Positions 38,501 to 45,513 are shown, counted from the first letter of the stretch. The stretch is 64,000 bases of DNA from JAMHWF01 sp964371405 (GCA_964371405.1 CAYJLV010000014.1:11887-75886); one strand, 5' to 3'. Program-made: numbers and translations. Notes: a model not told the origin generated them from the letters alone.

Positions 38501-38854
38501 CACCAGCGCCTCGGTGCGCGGCACGCCGACCTGGTATTGCACCGTGACGACGGCGATGCCCGGGCGCGTCACCGACATCACGTGCTCGACGCCCGTGATC
38601 TGCGACAGCACCTGCTCGGCCGGCGTCGTCACCATCTGCTCGATGTCGGCCACCGACGCGCCGGGGAACGGGATCAGCACGTTGGCCATCGTCACGTCGA
38701 TCTGCGGTTCTTCCTCGCGCGGCGTGACGAACACGGCGAACGCGCCGAGCAGCAGCCCGACGAGGGCCAGCAGCGGCGTGATCTGCGCCGCCTGGAAGAA
38801 GGCGGCGATGCGGCCGGCGATGCCCAGGATGGCAGGCTTGTCGCTCATCGCCAT
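35594..38854 (-). CDS. RND efflux pump, inner-membrane subunit
   Basis: The 1086-residue pump has the RND plan of 12 helices with two large periplasmic loops. 'GILVDDAIVVVENIHRH' in helix 4 carries the paired Asp of the proton relay. It lacks the N-terminal signature of the best-known AcrB pumps and belongs to another HAE-like branch; its substrate is unknown. The adaptor gene ends 3 bases before it, and DUF2892 overlaps its end. Co-regulation with OsmC, thioredoxin and DUF302 suggests export of a toxic redox-active or sulfur compound. Confidence 0.92.
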   Translation of the reverse strand: MAMSDKPAILGIAGRIAAFFQAAQITPLLALVGLLLGAFAVFVTPREEEPQIDVTMANVLIPFPGASVADIEQMVTTPAEQVLSQITGVEHVMSVTRPGIAVVTVQYQVGVPRTEALVRLYDTVNANADWLPPGLGVGAPLIKPKGIDDVPIVALTLYTKAPETGAFDLERVAHSVENDLKRVSGTREVTTIGGPGRAIRVEIDPARMAGAGVTVDDLRRALQSANLASGVGDLLGANRAVAVEAGPFLRDAREVGELVVGVHAGRPVFLQDVAAVRDGALPAARLVRHGVAGPDGGEYPAVTIAVTKKPGQNAIDVADAVMRRVDTLRNTVIPAGVEVATTRNYGATADEKARKLIQKLLFATASVVALVFLALGRREAAIVGAAVVLTLAATLFASWAWGFTLNRVSLFALIFSIGILVDDAIVVVENIHRHQALHPDKTLAQLIPGAVDEVGGPTILATLTVIAALLPMAFVTGLMGPYMGPIPINASMGMLLSLAIAFVVTPWLARLWMKPHGAAAHGGGAPSGLAARITPWFERVFGPLLDAHRGARNRALLGAGVAAAILVSLALPAAGLVAMKMLPFDNKSEFQVVVDMPAGTPVERTAAVLRELGDFLARQPEIADYQSYAGTAAPINFNGLVRQYYLRAGGEMGDLQVNLVDKAHRDEQSHAIATRLRPALQTIGQRHGANVKVVEVPPGPPVLAPIVAEVYGPEPEGRRQVAKAVRAVFERTEGIVDVDDSSIADAPKALLVIDRRKAAMLGVPQQAIVATLRAGLAGDSATWLHDESKYPAAATLMLAPERHGEIDALLQLAVRGAAGQLVPIRELVTPTDTLREQPVYHKDLLPVNYVVADMAGKRDSPLYGMFSMRADLAEIATPGGGTLGETFIRQPADPWRDYSIKWDGEWQITYETFRDMGAAYAVGLVLIYLLVVAQFGSYLTPLIIMAPIPLTIVGVMPGHALLGAQFTATSMIGMIALAGIIVRNSILLVDFINLQLADGMPLKDAVVRSAATRAQPIVLTGLAAMLGAFFILGDPIFNGLAISLVFGILVSTLLTLVVIPLLYYVAYRHRPAADALSASSTQGAAP

Positions 38855-38857
38855 CTC

Positions 38858-39991
38858 TCAGCGCACCCGCGCCGCTGCCTGCGGATCGAGCGCGACGCGC
38901 TCGCCGGCCGACACGCCGGCCAGCACCTCGATGCGGTCGCCATCGGCGCGGCCGAGCCGCACCTGGCGCAGCAGCGGGCGGCTGTCGCTGCCGACGACGT
39001 AGACGCCCGTCATCTCGGCGCGCCGCACGACGGCACGGACCGGCACCCAGACGCGGGCGTCGGTGGCGGCGCCCGTCGCCGCAGCGCCCGGCAGCCAGGC
39101 GCGCGCGAACATGCCCGGCCTGACACCGTCGAGACCGGCGGGCAGGTCCAGGCGCAACTCGAGCGTGTGCGTCGCCGGGTCGAGCGAGGGCATCAACTGC
39201 GCTTTCGCCGGCTGCTGCCACGCGCGCTGCGCAGGCAGCGCCGGCAACTCGACGCGCAGCGGTGCGTCGGGCGCCAGCTTCGACGCCACGGTCTGCGGCA
39301 GCGCAACGGCGACGCGCAGCTGCCTCGGGTCGTAGACGGTGAGCAGCGGACGGCCAGGCATCGCCATGTCGCCGAGCACGACGGCGACGTCGGCGACGAC
39401 GCCGTCGTAGGGGGCGCGCACGACATAGAAGCCCGACTGCGTCGAGGCCGCGCCGGCGTGGGCCTGCTGCGCCTGCAGTTCGGCCTGCGTTGCGCGGTGC
39501 TGCGCCTCGGCGCGGTCGAGCGCGGCCTGGCTGATGTAGTTCTTCTTGAACAGCTCCTGTTGGCGCTCGAACTCCCGCGTTGCGACCTGCTGGGCGGCGC
39601 GCGCCGCCTCGACCTGGGCGCGGCCGGCGGCCACCGTCTGCTCGGCGGCGCGCGCGTCCAGGCGCAGCAGCACCTGGCCGGCCTTGACGCCGTCGCCGGC
39701 CTTGACATCGAGCGCGACCACGGCGCCGGCCACCTGCGCCGCGATCACCGTCTGGCGCACCGCCTGCACCACGCCGTCGTAGGCGTCGGCGACGGCCGCA
39801 CCGACGGTGCCGGCCGTCGCCGTGGCGAGCATGCCGTCGGACGCGCCGACCGCCGTGGGCGGCTTCGCTTGCGCGAGCGCGGCGGCGGCCGACACCAGGC
39901 CGATTGCCAGAGTCAGCGGCGCGAGCCAGGCGGCGCGGGGCCATGCGACGGGCGCTGCCGGGTCGGTGCGGTCTTGCGCTTTCGAGTTCAT
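38858..39991 (-). CDS. RND efflux periplasmic adaptor
   Basis: The 377-residue membrane-fusion protein has a signal peptide ('WLAPLTLAIGLVSAAAALAQA') and a barrel-sandwich half ('VQAVRQTVIAAQVAGAVVALDVKAGDGVKAGQVLLRLD'). A helical hairpin (about 110-180), 'VRAPYDGVVADVAVVLGDM' and C-terminal beta-barrel regions follow. It links the RND pump to an outer-membrane channel encoded elsewhere. The ATG at 39991 is 7 bases past a predicted -10 box, so the message may be leaderless. Further upstream ATGs would lie inside the promoter. Confidence 0.88.
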   Translation of the reverse strand: MNSKAQDRTDPAAPVAWPRAAWLAPLTLAIGLVSAAAALAQAKPPTAVGASDGMLATATAGTVGAAVADAYDGVVQAVRQTVIAAQVAGAVVALDVKAGDGVKAGQVLLRLDARAAEQTVAAGRAQVEAARAAQQVATREFERQQELFKKNYISQAALDRAEAQHRATQAELQAQQAHAGAASTQSGFYVVRAPYDGVVADVAVVLGDMAMPGRPLLTVYDPRQLRVAVALPQTVASKLAPDAPLRVELPALPAQRAWQQPAKAQLMPSLDPATHTLELRLDLPAGLDGVRPGMFARAWLPGAAATGAATDARVWVPVRAVVRRAEMTGVYVVGSDSRPLLRQVRLGRADGDRIEVLAGVSAGERVALDPQAAARVR

Positions 39992-39992
39992 G

Positions 39993-40026
39993 GCGCTATT
40001 ATTTAGCCACATAGTTAAATAGTCAA
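39993..40026 (-). promoter_or_regulatory. Promoter and ArsR-type operator of the RND operon
   Basis: Read on the minus strand, TTGACT (40026-40021) and AATAAT (40003-39998) are 17 bases apart, a near-consensus promoter. The inverted repeat ATTTA (40001-40005) / TAAAT (40016-40020) lies between them. The region is strikingly AT-rich compared with its surroundings and separates the divergent ArsR gene. Confidence 0.65.
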
Positions 40027-40104
40027 GTGAACAAGCAACCAACTTTCGAAGCAGCGCCCGCGTTCGGGCATCATTCGGGCTCGACCACGACGGGGTGCGC
40101 GCGC

Positions 40105-40479
40105 ATGGAAGGCTTGCCGGCAGGGGCGCTCGAGCAGGTGGCGGCGTACTTCCGCGCGCTGTCCGAGCCGACGCGCCTGCGCATCCTCAACGAGCTGCGC
40201 GGCGGCGAGCGCAACGTCGGCGAGCTCGCGCAGCGCCTGGGCTGCACCGCGGCCAACGTGTCGCGGCACCTGTCGTACCTGACGCAGCAGGGTCTGCTGG
40301 CGCGCGAGAGCCGCGGCAACAGCGTTTATTACCGTATCGCCGACCCGTCGGTCTACGCGCTGTGCGACCTCGTCTGCGGCAACGTGGCGCGGCAGTACGA
40401 GCGGACAGCCGGCGAGCAGCGCGTCTTCCTGCGCGCGGCGCGGCGCGCCGCCGCGCCGCCGCGCACGCGCCGCGGCTGA
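40105..40479 (+). CDS. ArsR-family regulator of the RND/thiol-stress operon
   Basis: The 124-residue winged-helix regulator has HTH 'NVGELAQRLGCTAANVSRHLSYLTQQGLL' and wing 'RGNSVYYRI'. Cysteines lie in the recognition region ('RLGC') and twice in the last helix ('ALCDLVCG'). A Cys in each region also occurs in the persulfide-sensing BigR/SqrR group, so thiol-based sensing is possible. I chose ATG 40105 (GGGG upstream) over GTG 40027, which lacks a ribosome-binding site and abuts the operator. If GTG is used, 26 extra residues are added. Confidence 0.82.
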   Translation: MEGLPAGALEQVAAYFRALSEPTRLRILNELRGGERNVGELAQRLGCTAANVSRHLSYLTQQGLLARESRGNSVYYRIADPSVYALCDLVCGNVARQYERTAGEQRVFLRAARRAAAPPRTRRG

Positions 40480-40583
40480 CCGACCCTCGTCGCGTCGCGG
40501 TTTTCGGGTTGGCGCGCCGACGCGATTCGGCCTACCCTGCACCCACTGCGGCGCCGCGCAAGCTGTACGGCGACAAAGAGGCG

Positions 40584-41312
40584 ATGGAGACCACAGGCAT
40601 AGACGCGCGATGGGTTCGAGACGCCGGCATCACTGACGAGCTCGACTGGACGCATGTCGCGCTCGCCGACGAAGCGATCGCCGCGCCGCGCCTGCGCGTC
40701 TGGCTGTACCGCGACGCGGCTGTCGTGCTCGGACGCGGCCAGTCGCTGCCCGCCGCTCCGACGCCCGGCCTGCCGCTGGTGCAGCGCCCGAGCGGCGGCG
40801 GCGCCGTCCTCGTCGGCCCCTGGATGATCGGCACGTCGCTGGTGTTGCCGGCGCGGCATGCGCTGGCCGGCACCATCCTCGACGCCTACCGCTGGTTCGG
40901 CACGGCGCACGCGCAATGGCTGCGCGAGCAGGGCATCGCCGCCGAAGCGCAGCGCGGCGGCGCAACGCGCCCGCACTGGGCCTGCTTCGCCGGGCGGGGG
41001 CCCTGGGAAGTGGTGGCCGGCGACCGCAAGATCGTCGGCCTGGCGCAGGCGCGCAAGCGTCATGCCGTGCTGCTGGTGGCCGGCACGCTGGTCGATGCCG
41101 TGCCGTGGCGGCGCCTGGCGGAGGCGCTGCAGCGCGCGCCGGGCGACGCCGCCGAACTCGAGCGCACGACGGTTTCGGCCGCCGAGTGCCTGGGCCGTCC
41201 GGTCGACGCGCCGGCGTGGGCGCGTGCCTTGCTGCAGACGCTGGAGCACCGCATCGTGGCCGCAGCGCCGGTGCGGGCGGCGAGCGTGAGCGAAGAAGGA
41301 GCAGTCCGATGA
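40584..41312 (+). CDS. Lipoate-protein ligase A-family protein
   Basis: The 242-residue protein belongs to the biotin/lipoate ligase fold. It shows 'VQRPSGGGAVLVGPWMIGTSLVLP' (the R-x-S-G-G-G substrate loop) and the conserved lysine region 'GDRKIVGLAQARKRHAVLLVAGTLV'. The enzyme should transfer lipoate or octanoate to a protein lysine. The short C-terminal part is about right for non-fused LplA-like proteins. Its stop overlaps the hemerythrin-like gene's start (GATGA), so the two are coupled. The reason for the pairing is unknown. Confidence 0.82.
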   Translation: METTGIDARWVRDAGITDELDWTHVALADEAIAAPRLRVWLYRDAAVVLGRGQSLPAAPTPGLPLVQRPSGGGAVLVGPWMIGTSLVLPARHALAGTILDAYRWFGTAHAQWLREQGIAAEAQRGGATRPHWACFAGRGPWEVVAGDRKIVGLAQARKRHAVLLVAGTLVDAVPWRRLAEALQRAPGDAAELERTTVSAAECLGRPVDAPAWARALLQTLEHRIVAAAPVRAASVSEEGAVR

Positions 41313-41872
41313 AGATCAGCAGCGCCCAGCAGGTTTGCAGTTTCCTGAAGGTGGAGCACTCGGTGCTGCGCCAGGCGCTCGGCGCGCTCGCCGACCTGGC
41401 CGACGGCGGCGCCGATGCGCTGCCGCTGCCGCGGGTGCGCCTGCTGATGGAGTTTGTCGACGAGTTCGACCGCCACGGCCGCGGCGCGAAGGAGGCGGCG
41501 CAACTCATCGAGGCGGTGCGCGACAAGTCGCCCGAGGCCGGCCGTCTGCTGCAGGCGCTGCAGCAGGTGCGCGACGGCTGCGACGAGGAGTTCGATCATG
41601 CCTACGACCTGCTGCGCGCTGCCGAGCACGGCGCGCCCGATGCGCTGGCCGCGCTCGCCGACCTGCTGCCGCACTACCGGGGCGTGATGCTGCGCCTGCT
41701 GCGCGCGGAGGAAGAGTTGCTGTACGAACTGGCGGGACGCCTGCTCGACGACGACGACTGGTCGCGCATCGCGGCGGCCCTGCTCGAAGAGGATCCGACC
41801 GACGCCCGACCGGCACGCGCAACGCCGCGCGTCGATGTGCACGCGCTGGCGTCTGCGCCGCGCGGAAGCTGA
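41309..41872 (+). CDS. Hemerythrin-like domain protein (partly degenerate)
   Basis: The 187-residue helical protein resembles HHE/hemerythrin proteins. His17 lies in 'KVEHSVLRQAL', His56 in 'EFDRHGRGAKEA', His97 in 'EFDHAYDLLRA' and His122 with Glu133-135 in 'HYRGVMLRLLRAEEELLY'. In full hemerythrins the last helix reads H-x3-E-E with an extra His, and here that His is replaced. Iron binding is therefore plausible but not assured. Such proteins sense or scavenge oxygen or nitric oxide, which would suit the FNR/Usp neighbourhood. Confidence 0.68.
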   Translation: MKISSAQQVCSFLKVEHSVLRQALGALADLADGGADALPLPRVRLLMEFVDEFDRHGRGAKEAAQLIEAVRDKSPEAGRLLQALQQVRDGCDEEFDHAYDLLRAAEHGAPDALAALADLLPHYRGVMLRLLRAEEELLYELAGRLLDDDDWSRIAAALLEEDPTDARPARATPRVDVHALASAPRGS

Positions 41873-41876
41873 GAGA

Positions 41877-41905
41877 GAACCCCTCTGCCTCGCGGGAGAG
41901 GGTTC
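41877..41905. terminator. Bidirectional terminator-like hairpin between convergent genes
   Basis: GAACCCCTCT and AGAGGGTTC pair with one bulged C around a 10-base loop. The element lies between the rightward hemerythrin-like gene and the end of the leftward Usp gene, where a shared terminator is expected. It begins 4 bases after one stop and ends on the other. Confidence 0.6.
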
Positions 41906-42749
41906 AATGCGACATGAGCACGGGGACCGTCATGTGCTCGAGCAGCCCGCGCGTCGCGCCGCCGAGCACGCGCTCGGACCAGCGCGAGTGGCCGTAGGCG
42001 CCCATCACGATCAGGTCGACGCCGAGGTCGGCGGCGCGCGACAGCAGCGCCTCGCCGACCGGCAGCTCGGTCACGTCGAGGTGCGGCGTCGCGTCGACGC
42101 CGTGCCACAGCAGCCACTGGCGAATCGGGTTCAGCCCCGCAGGATCCTTGCGCGCGGCGTCGGCCGATACCGGGCAGAAGCTCGTGATGTGCACTTCGTC
42201 GGCCTGCACCAGCAGCGGCAGCGCGTCGGAGACGGCGCGCGCCGCCTCGCGGCTGTCGTCCCAGGCGATCAGCACGCGCCGGCCGACGGTGTCGAAGCTG
42301 CCGGCATACGGCAGGCACAGCACCGGCCGCGCGCTGTAGAGCACGACCTGCTCCGCGAACGACATCGCCGCCGCATGCGAAGGCAGCGCCGGGTCGGGCT
42401 GGCCGATCAGCACCAGGTCGCTGCAGTGGCCGTGGCGCACCACGGAGGCGGCGGCGTCGGCCTCGTCGACATGCGCCTCGAATGACTTGAACCCGGCGCC
42501 GCGGCAGCGTTCGGCGAACTGCGCGGCGGCCTCGGCGGCGTGGCGCTGCATCGCCTCCCATGCGCCGGCCATGACGTCGATGTCGCCGACCAGCGTGCGG
42601 CCGACCTGCACCGGCATCTCGATCCAGCCGGTGGGCGCGAGGCCGACCAGATGGCCGTCGCGCTCGCGCGCGAGGCGGATCGCGAGGTCGACGCGCACGT
42701 CGCAACGCGGCGTGCGGTCGAGGTGGACGAGCAGGCTGCGATAGATCAT
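41904..42749 (-). CDS. Tandem universal stress protein
   Basis: The 281-residue protein has two Usp domains ('MIYRSLLVHLDRTPRC' start and a C-terminal 'DLIVMGAYGHSRWSERVLGGATRGLLEHMTVPVLMSH'). The G-x2-G-x9-G-S/T nucleotide motif is changed in the second domain (G-x3-H-x5-R-VLGG), so ATP binding is uncertain. It follows the next Usp gene by 13 bases on the same strand. It is the last of the five-gene stress cluster; cooperative survival under energy limitation is the usual family role. Confidence 0.9.
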   Translation of the reverse strand: MIYRSLLVHLDRTPRCDVRVDLAIRLARERDGHLVGLAPTGWIEMPVQVGRTLVGDIDVMAGAWEAMQRHAAEAAAQFAERCRGAGFKSFEAHVDEADAAASVVRHGHCSDLVLIGQPDPALPSHAAAMSFAEQVVLYSARPVLCLPYAGSFDTVGRRVLIAWDDSREAARAVSDALPLLVQADEVHITSFCPVSADAARKDPAGLNPIRQWLLWHGVDATPHLDVTELPVGEALLSRAADLGVDLIVMGAYGHSRWSERVLGGATRGLLEHMTVPVLMSH

Positions 42750-42762
42750 CGAAGCTTCTCCT

Positions 42763-43209
42763 TCAATGTGCGCCGCGCACCAGCAGCACCGGCACGCGGC
42801 TCATGCGCAGCACGAGTTCGGCATCGCTGCCGAGCACCAGATGGTTGATGCCGCGGCGGCCGTGCGTGCCCATCACGATCAGGTCGGCGCCCCACTGGTT
42901 GGCCTCGGCGACGATGACGTGGGCGACGCGCCGCTCCGTGGTGTCGCGCAGGACCGTCTCGGCGGCGACGCCCTGGGCTGCCGCGACGCGCAGAGCGTCT
43001 TCGAGCACGCGCTCGCCGGCAGTGCGCCAGGCGCGCATCAACTCGTCGTAGGCAAGGAAGGCGGCCGGATCGATCATCGCGAGCGACGCGTCGAGCACGT
43101 GCAGCAGGCGCAGCTGCGACTGTTGCACCCGGGCGAGCGCGACGGCTTCGTCGAGGCCGCGGCGCGACACCTCGCTGCCGTCGACCGGCGCCAGGATCCG
43201 CTGGTACAT
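42763..43209 (-). CDS. Single-domain universal stress protein
   Basis: The 148-residue protein has one Usp domain with 'MYQRILAPVDGSEVSRRGLDEAV' start and the ATP-binding motif 'GTHGRRGINHLVLGSDAE' near the C terminus. ATG 43209 was chosen because the family start is there and extra upstream codons fall in the promoter. An FNR-like box at 43272-43285 is positioned for class II activation, with a 10-bp inverted repeat (43226-43255) over the expected start site. Confidence 0.92.
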   Translation of the reverse strand: MYQRILAPVDGSEVSRRGLDEAVALARVQQSQLRLLHVLDASLAMIDPAAFLAYDELMRAWRTAGERVLEDALRVAAAQGVAAETVLRDTTERRVAHVIVAEANQWGADLIVMGTHGRRGINHLVLGSDAELVLRMSRVPVLLVRGAH

Positions 43210-43225
43210 GTGGGGTCCCCGGGGC

Positions 43226-43255
43226 GATGCGAACATTGCGTCGATTGTTCGCATC
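43226..43255. promoter_or_regulatory. Palindrome over the usp promoter
   Basis: GATGCGAACA (43226-43235) and TGTTCGCATC (43246-43255) are perfect inverted arms with a 10-base spacer. They lie between the FNR-like box and the Usp ATG, covering the predicted -10 AACAAT and the transcript start. A repressor operator is the simplest reading. Confidence 0.55.
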
Positions 43256-43271
43256 CGGCCGGGTGGCCGTT

Positions 43272-43285
43272 TTGACGCAGCGCAA
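43272..43285 (-). promoter_or_regulatory. FNR-like site TTGACGCAGCGCAA
   Basis: TTGAC-N4-CGCAA matches four of five bases of the second FNR half-site. It is centred about 41.5 bases from the transcript start predicted at 43237 for the leftward Usp gene. The same sequence pattern occurs before the Usp gene at 45513. Confidence 0.6.
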
Positions 43286-43315
43286 GCATGTGCGCCCGCC
43301 GGCTTGCGCCCGCTG

Positions 43316-44155
43316 TCAGTGGCTCATCAGCACCGGGATCGTCATCGAGCGCAGCACGGTGCGCGTGACGCCGCCCAGCACCAGCTCGCGCGCGCGGCTG
43401 TGGCTGTAGCAGCCCATCACCAGCAGATCGGCGCCGACGTCGGTCGCCATCGACAGCAGCATTTCGCCGACCTGCGCCGGCTCGTCGGGGGCGGGGGCCA
43501 GCGGGGGCGGCCCGCGGCGCAGGCGCTGGCGGCGCGCGCCGGCGAGCGCCTCGCCGGTGGCGCGCGGCGGGGTCTTCGCGCGCCATTCGGCGACGTGCAC
43601 CTGCGCCGCGCCGCGCAGCAGCGGCATGGCGGCGGCCAGCGCGCGCGCCGACTCGCGCGACGCCTTCCACGCGACGAGCACGTTGCTGCCGACCGCCGCG
43701 AAGCTGCCGGCATAAGGAACGATCAACGCCGGCTTGCCGCTCTCGATCAGCACCGTCTCGACGAATCCCGCCGGCAGTTCCTGGCCGACGGGCTCGGCCG
43801 GGTCGGCCTGCCCGAGCACCAGCAGGTCGGCGCACCAGGCCTGCTCGACGAAGCCCTGCACCAGCGGCTCGCCGCCGAGTTCGGCCCAGGCGACCGGAGC
43901 CGTGCCCGACGCGACCACCTGCTCGTAGGCAGCCTTGGCGCGCCCCAGCCACTGCGTGTGCAGTTCCTGCAGCAGGTTCACCGAGACGGCGCTGGCGGCG
44001 TAGGCGAACGGCAGCGTCTCGGGCGCCGGCGTGGTGGCGAACAGTGCGGTCAGCGTGGCCTGGTGTCGCGTGGCGAGATCACGGGCGAGCGCGAGGCGCG
44101 CCGCGACGCGCACCGAGCCGTCGATGTGCACGAGAAGGGAGCGCATCGGGTTCAT
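43316..44155 (-). CDS. Tandem universal stress protein
   Basis: The 279-residue protein carries two Usp domains. The N-terminal one starts 'MRSLLVHIDGSVRVAARLALARDLA' and the C-terminal ends 'LLVMGCYSHSRARELVLGGVTRTVLRSMTIPVLMSH'. The nucleotide loop is altered in the same way as in the 281-residue protein at 41904-42749, so the two are likely related duplicates. Translation may begin at the in-frame ATG 44146 instead of 44155. It is 16 bases from the upstream Usp gene. Confidence 0.88.
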   Translation of the reverse strand: MNPMRSLLVHIDGSVRVAARLALARDLATRHQATLTALFATTPAPETLPFAYAASAVSVNLLQELHTQWLGRAKAAYEQVVASGTAPVAWAELGGEPLVQGFVEQAWCADLLVLGQADPAEPVGQELPAGFVETVLIESGKPALIVPYAGSFAAVGSNVLVAWKASRESARALAAAMPLLRGAAQVHVAEWRAKTPPRATGEALAGARRQRLRRGPPPLAPAPDEPAQVGEMLLSMATDVGADLLVMGCYSHSRARELVLGGVTRTVLRSMTIPVLMSH

Positions 44156-44171
44156 GACCGGGTCGCCCGCT

Positions 44172-44594
44172 TCAGCGCACCAGCAGGATCGGCGTCTTGC
44201 ACTGCGCGAGCGCGCGCGACGCGACCGAGCCGAGCACCAGACTGCCGAGCGTCGAGTGGCCGTGCGAGCCCATCACGAGCAACTCGAAGCCGCCCTGGGT
44301 CGCTGTCTCGGCGATCACCTCGCCGGCGTTGCCGACGAGGTGCTGCGACTTGAACTTCCAGCCCTGCTGCTTCGCGAAGGCCTCGATGGGCTCGAGCACC
44401 TTGCGCGCTTCGTCGGCGTAGTGGCCTTCGAGGTCTTCGCGGCTGATGTAGCGCTGCACGTGCGGCGGGATCGCGGGCACCACTGTGAGCGCGGTGAAAT
44501 CGTTGGCCGGGCCGACGAACTCGTCGTGCGCCGCGATGTAGCCGAGCATGCGCTTGGTGTAGGGGCTGCCGTCGACGGCCAGCAGGATCTTCAT
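44172..44594 (-). CDS. Single-domain universal stress protein
   Basis: The 140-residue protein shows 'MKILLAVDGSPYTKRMLGYI' and the nucleotide-binding 'VMGSHGHSTLGSLVLGSVASRAL'. The full G-x2-G-x9-G-S pattern is kept, so ATP binding is likely. It lies just upstream of the tandem Usp gene, and its own promoter must lie in the 89-base gap to 44684. That gap holds an imperfect half-site (CACGACAACGCAAG on the minus strand) resembling the CGCAA half of the two FNR-like boxes nearby. Confidence 0.9.
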   Translation of the reverse strand: MKILLAVDGSPYTKRMLGYIAAHDEFVGPANDFTALTVVPAIPPHVQRYISREDLEGHYADEARKVLEPIEAFAKQQGWKFKSQHLVGNAGEVIAETATQGGFELLVMGSHGHSTLGSLVLGSVASRALAQCKTPILLVR

Positions 44595-44683
44595 GACGTG
44601 CCTCTTGCGTTGTCGTGGAACCGTTGTACGGCCGCGGCTACCTTATCACGGCGATGGCCCTGTCGCTGCGGGCGCCGCAGTCG

Positions 44684-45058
44684 TCAGCGCTGCAGGGCGC
44701 GCGCCTGCCGCTCTTCGGCAACCGTCTGGCAGGGGGTGCAGCGTGCCACCGCGGGCTGCACCGCCAGGCGCTGCGCGCCGATCGACGCGCCGCAGTCGAT
44801 GCACACGTCGTACTGGCCGCTGTCGATGCGGCGCAGCGCGGCGTCGATCTGGCGCAACTCGTCGAGGTCGCGCTCGATCTCGGCGGCGGCCACTTCGCCC
44901 CTGTTGCGCGCCTCGGCCTGGTCTTTCTGGTCGGTCACGTCGGTCGCCGGCAGTGCGTCCGGCGCTCGCTTCGCGGCGATCTCGTCGTGCAGTTGCGCCT
45001 GGCGCTGCGCGAGCTGGCGCGCGAGCGCGTCATAGCGCGGCGGGGTCGTCTTGCTCAT
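44684..45058 (-). CDS. DksA/TraR-type zinc-finger protein
   Basis: The 124-residue protein has a helical coiled region ('LARQLAQRQAQLHDEIAAK' and 'EIERDLDELRQIDAALRRID') and a C4 zinc finger ('DVCIDCGASI' and 'ARCTPCQTV'). DksA relatives bind the RNA polymerase secondary channel and change promoter choice during stress. The acidic tip of DksA (D-x-x-D/A) is not clearly present, so the mode of action is uncertain. Its ATG overlaps the stop of the upstream Usp gene (ATGA), making a two-gene unit. Confidence 0.88.
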   Translation of the reverse strand: MSKTTPPRYDALARQLAQRQAQLHDEIAAKRAPDALPATDVTDQKDQAEARNRGEVAAAEIERDLDELRQIDAALRRIDSGQYDVCIDCGASIGAQRLAVQPAVARCTPCQTVAEERQARALQR

Positions 45059-45513
45059 CGGGAACTCCCTTCGGGTGTGCGAACCAGCAGTACGGGCACC
45101 GGGCTCGTCTTCAGCACGGCCTCGGCGTCGCTGCCGAGCACCAGGTGGCTGGCGCCGCGCCGGCCGTGCGTGCCCATCACGATCAGGTCGCAGCCGGCGT
45201 CGCGCGCCGCGGCGACGATGGCGCTGGCCGCGCGGTTGTCGAGCGTCTCGCGCACTTCGGTGTCGGTCGCGACGCCGGCCTGCTTCGCTTCGGCGGCGGC
45301 CTGTGCAAGCAGCGCCTCGGCCGAATCCTTCAGGCCGCGGTTCAGGTCGGTCAGGTTCGGCCAGAACGCCGGATCGACCATCGGCATGAAAGAGTCGATG
45401 ACGTGCACCAAGTGCAGCGTCGCGCGCTGGTCGAGCGCCAACCCGATCGCCTCGCGCAGACCGCGCTGCGAGGCGGCGCTGTCATCGACGGGCACGAGGA
45501 TGCGTTGGTACAT
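45055..45513 (-). CDS. Single-domain universal stress protein
   Basis: The 152-residue protein shows 'MYQRILVPVDDSAASQRGLREAI' and a complete nucleotide motif 'VMGTHGRRGASHLVLGSDAEAV'. Its N terminus nearly matches the Usp gene at 43209, indicating a paralogue. The ATG at 45513 was chosen as family start. An FNR-like box lies at 45567-45580 and CAGAAT (45544-45539 on the minus strand) is the probable -10 box. It is translationally coupled to the DksA-like gene. Confidence 0.92.
   Translation of the reverse strand: MYQRILVPVDDSAASQRGLREAIGLALDQRATLHLVHVIDSFMPMVDPAFWPNLTDLNRGLKDSAEALLAQAAAEAKQAGVATDTEVRETLDNRAASAIVAAARDAGCDLIVMGTHGRRGASHLVLGSDAEAVLKTSPVPVLLVRTPEGSSR

Noticed and set aside
44600..44625. 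FNR-like box before the Usp gene at 44594
   Set aside because: Only the CGCAA half resembles the neighbouring boxes; the TTGAC half is missing.
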